64,000 bases of DNA from Agriotes lineatus (taxonomy: Eukaryota > Arthropoda > Insecta > Coleoptera > Elateridae). Each line of letters begins with the position of its first letter. Within the stretch, counting starts at the first letter, position 1. Both the position numbers and the translations under genes were made by a program. The notes below the pieces were generated by a model. The model was not told the origin of the DNA, ran no database searches, and saw nothing but the letters and a program-made list of their open reading frames with translations. The stretch is from the NCBI GenBank assembly GCA_940337035.1, contig CALNHX010000275.1, positions 124,001 through 188,000 on the forward strand, given 5' to 3'. Shown here one piece after another: positions 54,152 through 64,000 of the stretch.

Positions 54152-55400
54152 AAAGTTATGACCTAATTACGGGTTGCCAGAGAAAGGATTTAAGTATATT
54201 ATCCAATTATTTAACGCGGTTTTAAGACTGCTATATGTATCAGAGCAGTGGAAAGTTGCCACAATCATTGTGATGCATAAGTCCGGTAAGCCAAACGGAG
54301 AACTGTCATCGTACAGGCCAATAAGCCCGCTACCAATCCTATCAGAAGTTTTCGAAAAACTGCTTCTTCAGAACACCAATAATTATGGAAGGTAATATAA
54401 TACTCGACCATCATATCAGTTTGGATTGCGCAAACACCATTCTACTATAGAACAAGTCCATAGAGTAGTCGACAGAATTATGAAGAGCTTTCAAGATAAA
54501 CAATATTGCGACGGCTTGATATTTAAAATCACGAACGCACTACCTTCAAACTACTATAAAGTCCTGAAGTCATATCTCACCAACAGACAATTTCTGGTTA
54601 GGTACGCAGACGCCCACACATCGTTATTTCTTGTCAAAGCTGGCGTCTCACAGGGAAGTGGGTTGGGACCGATGTTGTACCTCAGATTCACGGTTGATTT
54701 TCAGGCCTCAACTAGTACTACATTTGCTACATTCGCTGATGATACAGCGATATTATCGTCACATGTAGATCCAAACACAGCATCTGAGAAGTTACAGGCC
54801 CATTTAAATAACCTAACTCGCTGGTTTAAAAAGTGGCGCATTCATGTAAATGAATCCAAATCAACTCAAGTAGCGTTTACAACTAGAAGAGGAACTTGCC
54901 CCACTTTAATCCTAAATAACAAACACCACAGAACGAAACTGTTAAGTACCTAGGAATGCATCTAGGCAGGCGGCTAACATGGGGAAAATATATATTTTCA
55001 AAACGTAAACAATTGGGTCTAAAACTCCGGAAAATATATTGGCTCCTGGGGCGGAAATCACAATTATTTCTGGAGAGTAAAATACTACTCTATAAGCCAA
55101 TTATCCGACCAATTTGGTCATATTGGATACAGCTTTGGGGAACAGCTAGTGGATCGAACATGGACATTATAAAGCGGTTCCAGTCAAAAGTATTGCGATC
55201 CTTAGTAAACGCCCCAGGGTTTGTACCGAATGAAGTAATTCGGCAAAATGTAGGACTATCAACAGTGAATGAAGAAATACATAAGTGAAGTGTTCGTTAT
55301 CATGACAAACTTAGTGCTCACCCAAACGCATTAGTAGAAGAAGTCAAGGCTCAAAAGATTCAAGCCGCTTGATTTACCAACACGATTCGCGTAAAGTGAA
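54152..55400 (+). pseudogene. Jockey-clade reverse transcriptase pseudogene, motif A deleted
   Basis: Three plus-strand frames give a broken RT. 54,174-54,395: QWKVATIIVMHKSGKP, SYRPISPLPILSEVFEKLL. 54,426-54,953: HHSTIEQVHRVVDRI, GVSQGSGLGPMLY, TFADDTAILSSH with FADD at 54,732-54,743. 54,956-55,288: HLGRRLTWGKYIFSKRKQLG, IQLWGTASGSN, FQSKVLRSLVNAPG. At 54,509/54,510 QYC is followed directly by DGLIFKI, so the segment that should hold the first catalytic Asp (AFDKVWH) is missing. It starts inside the RT domain (YDLITG at ~54,158) and decays after 55,300. It is the same family as 29.5-31.5 kb. Confidence 0.85.
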
Positions 55401-55479
55401 GTGCAGTGCGAAATTACCGATACAGTCAAACTATGAACGTTAATTTTGTAAAATGTTCCCTGGACTATTCAATTCACCT

Positions 55480-55980
55480 GTCATCTGTCAAAAAGTGACC
55501 AATGAAAACCCAGAATTCTGGCGTTTCTTGACCAATAAAAAAAATATCAATGGATATATCTTCCTAGAAGGTATTCAAGTGACTATTTTTAACAAATGCG
55601 ATTTTTATTAGAAAAAGTCAATATTAGTGTTCTGTTACTATAGAAATTGCGTAGTTTGTTGCTAGATTTACTGAAAACTAATTTGAAAAAGTAGTTTGGT
55701 TCATTAAATAGTCCCTCGAATACCATTCTTAGTCAAAGTTAAGTAGATTATTTTTGCGGTGGTATCACTACTCATGTCCATTGCGCTTGGGATTAGGACT
55801 CGTGCTATCGCACTCGTCCTAATCCTACCAAAGCGCAATGGACATTCGTGACACCACCGCAAAAATAGTCGACATAACTTTGACTACTCATGGTATTATA
55901 AGTGAATGTTTTTCATCATGTCATGTAACACCATTTGATAAAACAATTACGAAATGTCAAGTTTTATGACAGATGGTAAG
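55480..55980. repeat. nested inverted repeat (foldback 8)
   Basis: The strong inner palindrome is 55,719-55,897. AATACCATTCTTAGTCAAAG pairs with CTTTGACTACTCATGGTATT. TTTTTGCGGTGGT and TCCATTGCGCTT pair with ACCACCGCAAAAA and AAGCGCAATGGA. The apex is ATTAGGACTCGTG/CACTCGTCCTAAT. Weaker outer arms TCATCTGTCAAAAAGTGAC (about 55,481) and GTCAAGTTTTATGACAGATG (about 55,955) extend it to ~500 bp. Confidence 0.8.
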
Positions 55981-56765
55981 CTATAAATAATCTAAAAAAA
56001 AAGTATGGACAACCATCGCAATTTTGTGAATTTATTGTCTTATCATTAAATCTAATCGTATTAATTACACCACTTAGCTCTAGGGTGGTGCTCTCCTGGC
56101 AAATTTCACAAGCAAGCCGGACATCAATTTACTTACACCTTTAAATTTCTGATATTACATGTAAGTTTCTGTATATGTTTGGTATTTACAAAGTGCTTAT
56201 TATCTGCTCGTACCTGTAAAAAATCCATTGCGATTTAGTACTACGTGCTTTTATTAGCAAAGTGCAGTAAATACAACCACCAGCGACGTCGCACGACATA
56301 TACACAACTAGTGATGGGACTATTCGAATGCAAATTACTACAGTATTCGATTCTTGCAAGATCTCGAATGCATTCGATTATTTTGAGTGTATTCGAATGC
56401 TTCGAATCGAATACTTAATCGGCGTTTGTAAATCTCGCCGAGCGTGATCTCGATTCCGATCTGAATGCTGAATTCGGCGTGATCTCGATTCTTATCAGCA
56501 TGCTGAATTCGAATGCATCGGCGCTTGGCGGCGGTTGGTACTCTGTTTTGCACTCGAATCGTTTCAGATTCAGTTTTGACTAGCACAGCGCTGCGTATCA
56601 TATGAGTTTGGACTAATATTACCACACAGATTGAAGATTGCACACTCAAACGATACAGCACCACCAAAATCACTAATGCAACTAAAATTCTACTAAAAAT
56701 TTCAACAGATACATGGAAAGGAAAGAGAAACAAACGCTAGGGTTGTCTTAATAATTTATGTTAAA

Positions 56766-56822
56766 CCCCCCCCTCCCCCCCCCCCCCCTTCCCCCCCCCC
56801 CCCCCCCCCCCCCCTTCCCCCC
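56766..56822. repeat. poly-C tract, about 57 bp
   Basis: Almost pure C broken by a few T. The sister hAT copy has ordinary sequence at this place (about 49,312-49,365), so this is an expansion or replacement specific to this copy, or an assembly or sequencing artefact. Confidence 0.9.
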
Positions 56823-57025
56823 TCTCATATTCATTTTCGGTACTATAAATTTAACATTTAAGTATTACAAAACAAATATACGTTATTAATAGGGTAAGCT
56901 GAACCGCCTACAATCAAAACAAATTTTTATTTTTGTTTTGTACACGTGCAGCGTCTCGGTATCCCTGGTTGTGCGTGCCGCCGAGTCGAGGTCACACCTC
57001 ACCACTTCCCAATACACGAGAGCGA

Positions 57026-57161
57026 GCGCACAACTCGATTCTGTATTCGGAAGTGTGATTTTGCATTCGAATTGCTTGCATTCGAACGCAAGAGCGCACA
57101 ACTCGATTCTGTATTCGGAAGTGCGATTTTGCATTCGAATTGCTTGCATTCGAACGATCAT
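57026..57161. repeat. 68-bp tandem duplication in the hAT 3' end
   Basis: GCGCACAACTCGATTCTG, TATTCGGAAGTG and TGCATTCGAATTGCTTGC occur twice in a row with period 68. The sister copy has a single unit (about 49,570-49,637). Confidence 0.85.
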
Positions 57162-57237
57162 TCGATTCTCAAAAGTATTCGAATGCGATGAATTCGATTC
57201 TGAAAAGTATTCGATTCTGCCCATCACTATACACAAC

Positions 57238-60175
57238 ACAGTCCTTCACGACGAGCTGAGTCGATATGTATATGGAAAAGTACTGGGACCAGTTTTCTGA
57301 AAATATGTATACGGAGGTTTTCCGAAAAATTCATATTAACTAAAATATTTTCAGTATTTTGCAACCTCTGATAATACCGGAAATGGACCGCAACTTCGTT
57401 ATTTTAAATAAAATTTTATTTTATTTTTTTACCCCAATTTTTATTGAATTTTTTGGATTTACGCTGAATTTCAATATAACTTCATATGAGACATTATATG
57501 TCTAGCGTGAGAAATTTTTGAGTTATTTAATGTTTTTCGAAATTTTTGGCAGGAGCAGCCCCTTACAAAAAAAAATGTTTTCGAAAATCAAGCACGTCAG
57601 GCCAAATACTTTCAGGTTCTGCACAAATGAGACCTATAGCTACCTAAATATTTGAAAGCTTTCCCAAAAAATTATATAGGGCGCTCTAAAACATAATTAT
57701 TTTTAATGGAAACCCCCCTTCTCGCTTCACTAGTCGATTTTATGCTGAAAAGTAAGGGGACTTTAAAATACTGAAATGTTCATGTATTTTCAGCTTTGAG
57801 ATTATAACTCATAATATTAAAAAAAAATCATCAAGAATAAGCATACTACTTATTATATTGCTCCTGATAATAACGTGATGCAAGTATTCATCAACTTTTA
57901 AAATATGTTGACTTTATCCTGGCATATAGCAAAAAACCAACATAATTTGAGTTGTAGTTTCGATTTCCAACGACCACGGCTTCGTAAAATACTAATCTCC
58001 CAACATTTGCTCTTTACAAACACGACATCTTTAAAATATTTACTTTAAATTATGTAAACCACTGAAATTTAATCCTATGTACCACGGGCGATGAACATAT
58101 TACCGAGCAGTTCAGAAACTTCGCTAAGCACCGTATTTGTTTTCAACACGGCAAATGTTGTTGCAGGAATCAGTGCAGCTCACAAGTACTCAAACAAACA
58201 CATTTACGCTAACTTGCGTCGTTAAAACCACATTCGCAGCACATGAGGGAAGCAGCTAATGAAAAAGGAGAGCAGTATCAAGACAATGGAATAGGAAGTG
58301 CACGAAATCTCCATACTGGAAGGGGAATCCTCGTGGTTTACTGCTTTTAAGTGCAACAGTTAAAACCAACATTAGGGAAGGTAAATGCTATGGCTGAGTA
58401 GTCTACTAATACAAAATAGTAATTCAACTCGTACTCTAAGTGTTTTACGTAAATTTAGTGGTGGTGCTTTGTAAAAGTTGCCAAGATAGATTTTCTAAAA
58501 AGAATACCAACCAAAGTGGTGCTAACAAATGAGGCAATAAAACTGAAACCGCGCATCGATACCAGTTTGCATTATAAATCACAATTTAGCAGCCTTTTAG
58601 ATGTCGATATCAAAACCGCATTAAACGCTATGGATCGCATCAATGGCCGACCTTTATTTCTAATCGTAAGCACGTTGGGAATTTGAATAATGTGTTCTCA
58701 AATCAATCGCACTGACGCAACTGACGTTGAGTAATAGGCGTTTCGGCTATCTGAATGTATAGCTGCACATTAGCACGCTTTAATGAGAGTTTTGGTATTT
58801 GTATGAGGAGTGTCCCACGCACATGATGTGAATAGATTTCTAGATGATTCCATAAATGTGTCCTTTTATTAACCCACACTACGTTGTCTAGATTAAATCT
58901 ATTGTTTGAGCTAAAATTTTCTACTAATGATGTATAACTAGGATTTCATAAAATTGAAGTTTGTAAGAAGCTATCAGAAAAATGACAGTAACGTAAAAAG
59001 GTCAATCTAATTTAATCTTTCACCAATATTGGGGCTGTGATTTATTGCTTCCGTTAATATAGTAATTTACTTAAATAGAATCATTACTACACTACTGATG
59101 CGCATATCGCCTGTCAACGTTATTACCAATTTTTGCAGGTAACGACTTAATATTAATATAATAAACCAACCAATGAAATTGACCAATTTAGCACAAACGG
59201 CCAATAAGAATTGATTGTATTTGGAAACACTTATGAGTATTTTCAGGTGATCACTATTGGTTTTAATGAATTCAATTTGGCGAGTAGCCTTTGACTGACA
59301 TTTCGCCGAAATGTCAAAGTGAAGTTTACAAATCGACGTCGTTCTAAAACTGAATAATAATAATAATCGTTTGGAACTTCCAGCGTTGAATTACTAGCGG
59401 GAAATGTTAAAAACGTTGCCGTCGAAACTAAACCGTCGAATACGGTAAAATCGAAATCATATCTATATTGTTGGATAATCTTTTCAAATACCAGTCAAGC
59501 TGAAATTTTTGAAGAGATTTCTTTTAGTTTATATAAAAATTATTGCAAATTTTTCTCAACTATCGCCCTGCAGTCTCGTGGAATTTTTAACGCAGCCCGC
59601 TAAACGACACCTAGCGTGTACGGGACAAAAAAGATATTTACGACAACGCGCCAGCTCATAAGAAAAGTCACGAAAAAGCTAGACGACTACCGCGTACGAT
59701 ATCTCTCAAAATCGGGAATGTAACTCACATGAACCGGTGCCCAGCCCGTAACAAGAAATGCCGACTAGACTCAGTGCAGCCAAGGGTGGTCCAACACGAG
59801 ATAACACAAGGGCAACGGTCTAATAAACGGTAATCAGATCGAAATAGATTGAGCGACAACCACGATTGCATCAAGATGAACAAGAATGCACAGGTAAACT
59901 CAGTGGGGAACCGGGAAGCAAGTGAGCCAACCTTTCAACTCAACAGTTGGCAGAAACCCAAAATCCAAACAGGGCAGGGTATGGGTGCAGCCTTGGGACT
60001 CCACGGAACCGGCAGCTGGAGCGTTAGAACCTACCTTGACGCTCACAAATTCGTCCAGGATCCGCTTTACACCAATCATACACTACAGACTGCTTAACCT
60101 GAAACTCGGCATGCAACACAAAGAAAATACAGTGGTAGCGTTTAACAAATAGGTATATTGTTCTTCCACACAAAT
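57238..60175. other. intergenic DNA, nothing firmly identified
   Basis: 57.3-57.8 kb is AT-rich and looks like old interspersed repeat. 59,560-60,100 is GC-richer with an 82-codon frame at 59,849-60,097 (starts MSDNHDCIKMNKN) and an overlapping 76-codon frame, which could be the 5' region of a retroelement. No domain recognised. Confidence 0.4.
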
Positions 60176-60466
60176 ATGATTATGGACATTAATTAGTACA
60201 CAAATGAAATCCGCTAGCATGTGGCGCTGTACATTGAGAATTTACTCTCACTGCATTATAAAAAGCGGGGTAACAAACGTTAGTTAGTGCATGAATATGA
60301 TTGCAGATATTAATTAGTACACAAATAAAATGCGCTAGCATATCGCGCTGTACATTGAGAATTTATTCGCACTGCATGACAAAAAGAGGGGTAACAAACG
60401 TTAGTTAGTGCATGAATATGATTGCAGACATTAATTAGTACACAAATGAAATGCGCTAGCATATGG
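60176..60466. repeat. tandem repeat, ~120-bp period, about 2.4 copies
   Basis: ATTAATTAGTACACAAATGA, GCGCTAGCAT, CGCTGTACATTGAGAATTTA and GGGGTAACAAACGTTAGTTA recur at spacings of 120 and 121 bp, with few differences between units. Confidence 0.9.
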
Positions 60467-61138
60467 GCCACAGCAACTCGCGCCCAGACAGACGAATACC
60501 GAGCTAAACCATTAATTCTCTCTCTCTCGCACTTATGGACTGGCGTTTTAAATTCATGCTAGAAAACACGCTGGAATGCAAGTTCACGACAGCTGCCAGG
60601 CGATAAAAAGCACACGTGTGTAGCGACAAGCCGGAGCAAAAACACAGCTGTGTAACGGCCTGAAGCCAATGCCTGCATAAAACTCGATACATTTAAATTC
60701 AAGCGGAAAAATATGAAAACCTCTATACACACGGGGTCGTAGTTTAGAAAAATAGGCAATAACCCGTACATTCGTCCCATTTCAAAATGTCTTGACAAGC
60801 GTAAAGTACTTTACGGCCCACTCAGAGTCAAGTCTGTCAGCTTTACAAGCAATAACATCGTAGGTTGCCAAAATTGATAAAAATTATCAATCTTTAAATG
60901 TGAATATTTCGGACCGTACATAAAATATTGTATGCACCTCGTAAGTAACTAGCGTGTATGGCCGTTGGCGTGTTAAAACCCGTGGCTACACCTTGGGTTC
61001 CAATTTTCACGCCGCGGATCTTAAGCGCCTATTTGGAGTAATCTTCTAGAGCAAACCTGGCCATCATTGTTTCTTTATTGTATGTAGTTTAAATACTTCA
61101 TGTTTTTCTGTAAACAATTTTCTATGCGAATGGTCGAA
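60467..61138. other. intergenic DNA, nothing identified
   Basis: No recognised feature; a short (TC)n run at about 60,517 only. Confidence 0.5.
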
Positions 61139-61290
61139 GCTTAAGCGGCCGAACCGCCTGCAATTTCCAATTACTACGCAAGCATTTTAAATATCGTACG
61201 CTCTCTGGCTACCACGCTACCTGTCGTAGTAGCTAGCCTTTAACAAGGGAACTCTTAAACGGTTTCTGCAGGCAAGGCTAGCTACCCATT
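61139..61290 (+). mobile_element. SINE-type repeat family C, degraded copy
   Basis: Matches the minus strand of 38,765-39,018: GCGGCCGAACCGCCTGCAA (degraded tRNA-like part), ATCGTACGCTCTCTGGCTAC, CACGCTACCTGT, TTTAACAAGGGAACTCTT and GGCAAGGCTAGC. The B box is decayed. Confidence 0.5.
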
Positions 61291-64000
61291 TTGTGTGTTA
61301 GATTCGTTTCAGAAATTAAAATTGGAGACTGCTAACGTCACCTTTTTAGGTATTCGGTAATTATTATATAGGTTTCTAAAGCTTTTCCCTAGTATTTTAA
61401 AGATTTATGTAACGTACATCTTATGTGCAAAGCTTCTTTTCATTCCATGCCGCTCTTCGTTAGTTGTAGCTACCGTGTTCGTTTTGAGATATCTCGTGAA
61501 CGTTTTTGGCCAACAACAGTCCAGCGACTTTTCTGCAGGAAGTACTTCATCTCGACACAGTGAAGGGTACCACATGGTAAGTTCCGAAGAAAGAAACTTT
61601 GGCACAACTGTTCAAGTGAACTGACCTGTTTCGCAATGCCTCCTAAAAGCGACGGAAAATTTCAAGTGACACCATGCCACTGTAAGTGTTCTTCGAGTAA
61701 TTATTGTATCGTTTGGTCGCCCTCTCGCGTGATGTAGCTTTGCCTGTTCGGCGAACTAAACAATTCTCGCCTGTAACCTGTATTTAAGTCAAGCCTCGTT
61801 TCAAATTACCGAATTTTTGGGTGCGCAGTTTGTGTGTAAGATTCTCTCGGGTTGGTGTCAAATTGCAGCGACCCCAGACCTAAAGTTAAAGCAAGTCCCG
61901 GCTTAAAGTTTAGGTTAATTCCCTACTACTGTTCTTCGTGAGATATTCAGCTTGTTACCAATGTGTTAATTCTTACTTTAAAAATAAAACCAAATAACTG
62001 TAAGACTACCTGAACAGATTCAAAAGGGCGGTTAACATGCAGCGGGAACGGCTGGATTCTACTACAAAATAAGAATAATTAATTAATAAAGACGCCAATG
62101 AGTCTTTCGATATGACGAATTTGCTCAGTTAGACGAGATACGCGCTAGCATAAAATGCAAACTATAAACTGTAAACCGTTTCCACAGTGAATTTTGCGTA
62201 ATTCGCTTGTGTATGCAACGATACGGTCCCAGAAACCGTGCGGCACCCCACGCCGCTGTGCCACGCGCATTAGTGTAAAATTGCGAGGTTCCACCTGCAT
62301 TAATAATGCCGCTATCCGTAGGGCTGTGTTTTGACGTATACCTTAACGTAGGACCGGCTCAAACCAGTTTCGGCTGCACTCTAGGGCATAATAGAATAAT
62401 AAACGCGTTTTTATTAAGTACATATGCAATTGATTGGTATAAGTTACAGCTACTGAAAGACATGGAAGTGTTTTGATTTTTACAAGATACAAGAGCGCTC
62501 TTCAAGCAAGAAATGACGATGCTGGTGTTTTCATGTTATTTAAGATACCATAAGGTAAATCACGTAAGGAGCCCTCCCCATCTTCAACCGAGAGCCTTCT
62601 CGCAGTAACTGCAGGTTCTGAGGGAATACATTTGACACATACAGTGGCAGGCACTCAACTTTGACAAGTATTTACTGATAGCTTTATTGCGTAGCCTAGC
62701 TTTCGAGAATTAATGCCCCCTCCCCCAAATTCGTGCTAGCCGCAAGCTAATTGGAGGTATATTATGTATCTTTCGCTTACCAACGCGTGTCCCTTCTAAT
62801 GTGTGTCTGATGGAAGTGTTATATCCATTAACCTCGTTTTAAACATGCCTTCAAATTGGTGCTATAAACTCATATCGATCTCCGTGGTCCCCTGCAGTAG
62901 ACTACAGTCACTACAGTCACTTAGTATATACAAATATATAATGGAAAATAGAAATATTTAGTCCTCAAGCAGCTTAACAGAGTCCAGCGAAAAAAAAGAA
63001 TCGGTCAAGAAAGATCACATAAAAAATATGAAAAGCAGGAAGGCAAGTTGTACAAATAGAACTTGTGCAGCTAGGGTATGTCGGAATAGCTAGTTTCTCT
63101 AGTATCAAGATGATAGTCCCCGAGTCAAACATTTTCGTTATGTTAGAAACACGTCAGCAATTTTTCTGATTTAAACTTTTATTTTCATTCTAGCGGTAGA
63201 TATTAGTTAAGAGGGTTAATAAGGCACTTATTATATACAAGCATTCTAATAGTCGTAGAATCTTGGCGTAAAAAATGAAGATAAATAAAAGGTGAAGTAA
63301 CTGAATTGACCTAGGTTAGTTATACGAATACTATATACTGACCACAAGTAATGATAAGAAACATGTCAGCTTTTTGAGACTAACATAGCAAATTACTAGA
63401 AATGCATTTATAATGCCTTTACATACGCTAATTTACGTCGCTGATCTAGAACCGCTTGGCAATGAGCAAAGGTAATGTGGATAGCATTACGTTTCAGCGG
63501 CCTATTGTGATTACATGTAACTTGAACTAGAAATTCATTTCAGGTCTGAAAATTAGACAGGTACGAAATAGACTGTGTAGCTAAAAGTGTTTCATTATAC
63601 CTTTCTATTTATTTAAACAACTGTAACATATGATACTATTTCTTAAATTTTTGCATATTATCTACACATATAGCATGTATTTGTTTGGAATTAGTTTTAA
63701 GAATCAACAATTCCAGTGTAAGAGCTCCTTATTTTAAAGCGGCGACGATAACGTCTAAAACAGGGAGGGTCTGCGACGCAGAGAATCTGCTTTTACTCTC
63801 TTCTTATACTCCAGGGTCGAAGTGGTTACAGGTAATCTTGACTTGATTCACCGCGAGTTAAGTGGAAAAATTAATCGAGAAAGCAATTAAATTACGAGAC
63901 TACGAAATGATAGTCTAACTAGCTGATACCATGGAGTTATCTTTAGCAAGGTGTAAGTATACCACAGGATCATCAATTAGATAAACAGTACAATTTTCGT
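61291..64000. other. intergenic DNA, nothing identified
   Basis: No gene, RNA or shared repeat recognised. 62,200-62,390 is somewhat GC-richer. Open frames are short and featureless. Confidence 0.5.

Larger units (their letters stand above)
56309..57229. mobile_element. compact non-autonomous hAT element (921 bp)
   Basis: TIRs TAGTGATGGG (56,309-56,318) and CCCATCACTA (57,220-57,229) are flanked by a perfect 8-bp duplication TACACAAC (56,301-56,308 and 57,230-57,237). The first ~95 bp and the last ~600 bp, except the poly-C segment, closely match the hAT element that interrupts the LINE. No transposase. Overlapping 117-131-codon frames are translations of the repeat. Confidence 0.95.

Noticed and set aside
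56338..57300. Several 80-130-codon frames in the hAT copy
   Set aside because: They are translations of subterminal repeats, present in both strands and phases, with no transposase motif.

Overview
This is a gene-poor, AT-rich window from a eukaryotic nuclear genome, most likely an arthropod and probably an insect with a large, transposon-rich genome. Three things point there. Every protein-coding signature I can recognise belongs to a transposable element. The element mix is typical of insects: Jockey-clade and CR1/Daphne-like LINEs, RTE-like LINE fragments, tRNA-derived SINEs, hAT elements and a Ty3/Gypsy-like LTR element. The spacing is metazoan, with kilobases of AT-rich sequence between degraded insertions. 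I see no convincing host gene, rRNA, canonical tRNA, operon or CRISPR array. One possible host exon is flagged at about 33.6 kb.

0-21 kb: AT-rich intergenic DNA with several long imperfect inverted repeats (1.7-2.1, 12.7-13.0 and 13.8-14.2 kb). There is one TIR element with arms of about 200 bp (11.07-12.01 kb). A modular repeat family recurs at 2.3, 5.1, 6.7-7.8, 12.1-12.5 and 20.1-21.2 kb. Its modules are a (TCTG)n tract, a GC-rich minisatellite, a shared 'CAGGGTGAGCACC' block and a tRNA-like SINE module. Broken RTE-like reverse transcriptase fragments lie on the minus strand at 14.5-15.1, 17.7-18.0 and 18.7-19.1 kb. 21-26 kb: a gag-like coiled-coil relic is followed by a tandem array of ~325-bp units. 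Each unit derives from the C-terminal coding end of an RTE-like element, and the array appears split by a ~1.75-kb insertion.

26-39 kb: mostly unrecognised intergenic DNA, with a 5'-truncated Jockey LINE on the minus strand at 29.5-31.5 kb. 39-50.5 kb is the highlight, a three-level nest. A ~4.4-kb CR1/Daphne-like LINE (minus strand; ORF1 has SAP and SGNH-esterase-like parts, ORF2 has endonuclease and RT) is split by a hAT element with a perfect 8-bp target duplication. The hAT element is in turn split by an LTR retrotransposon. Its two 1,356-bp LTRs differ at only three positions I could find, although its interior is badly decayed. The LTRs carry a run of closely spaced near-perfect hairpins.

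50.5-64 kb: more intergenic DNA, foldbacks at 53.1-53.5 and 55.5-56.0 kb, and a second Jockey pseudogene (plus strand, 54.2-55.4 kb) that has lost RT motif A. There is a compact second hAT copy (56.3-57.2 kb) with its own 8-bp target duplication and a long poly-C tract, a ~120-bp tandem repeat at 60.2 kb, and a relic of the SINE-like repeat into which the big LINE inserted.

The elements form a history rather than a pathway. The LINE came first, then the hAT, then the LTR element very recently. SINEs and foldbacks are scattered through the rest. Family names come from recognising motifs by eye; no database search was run.
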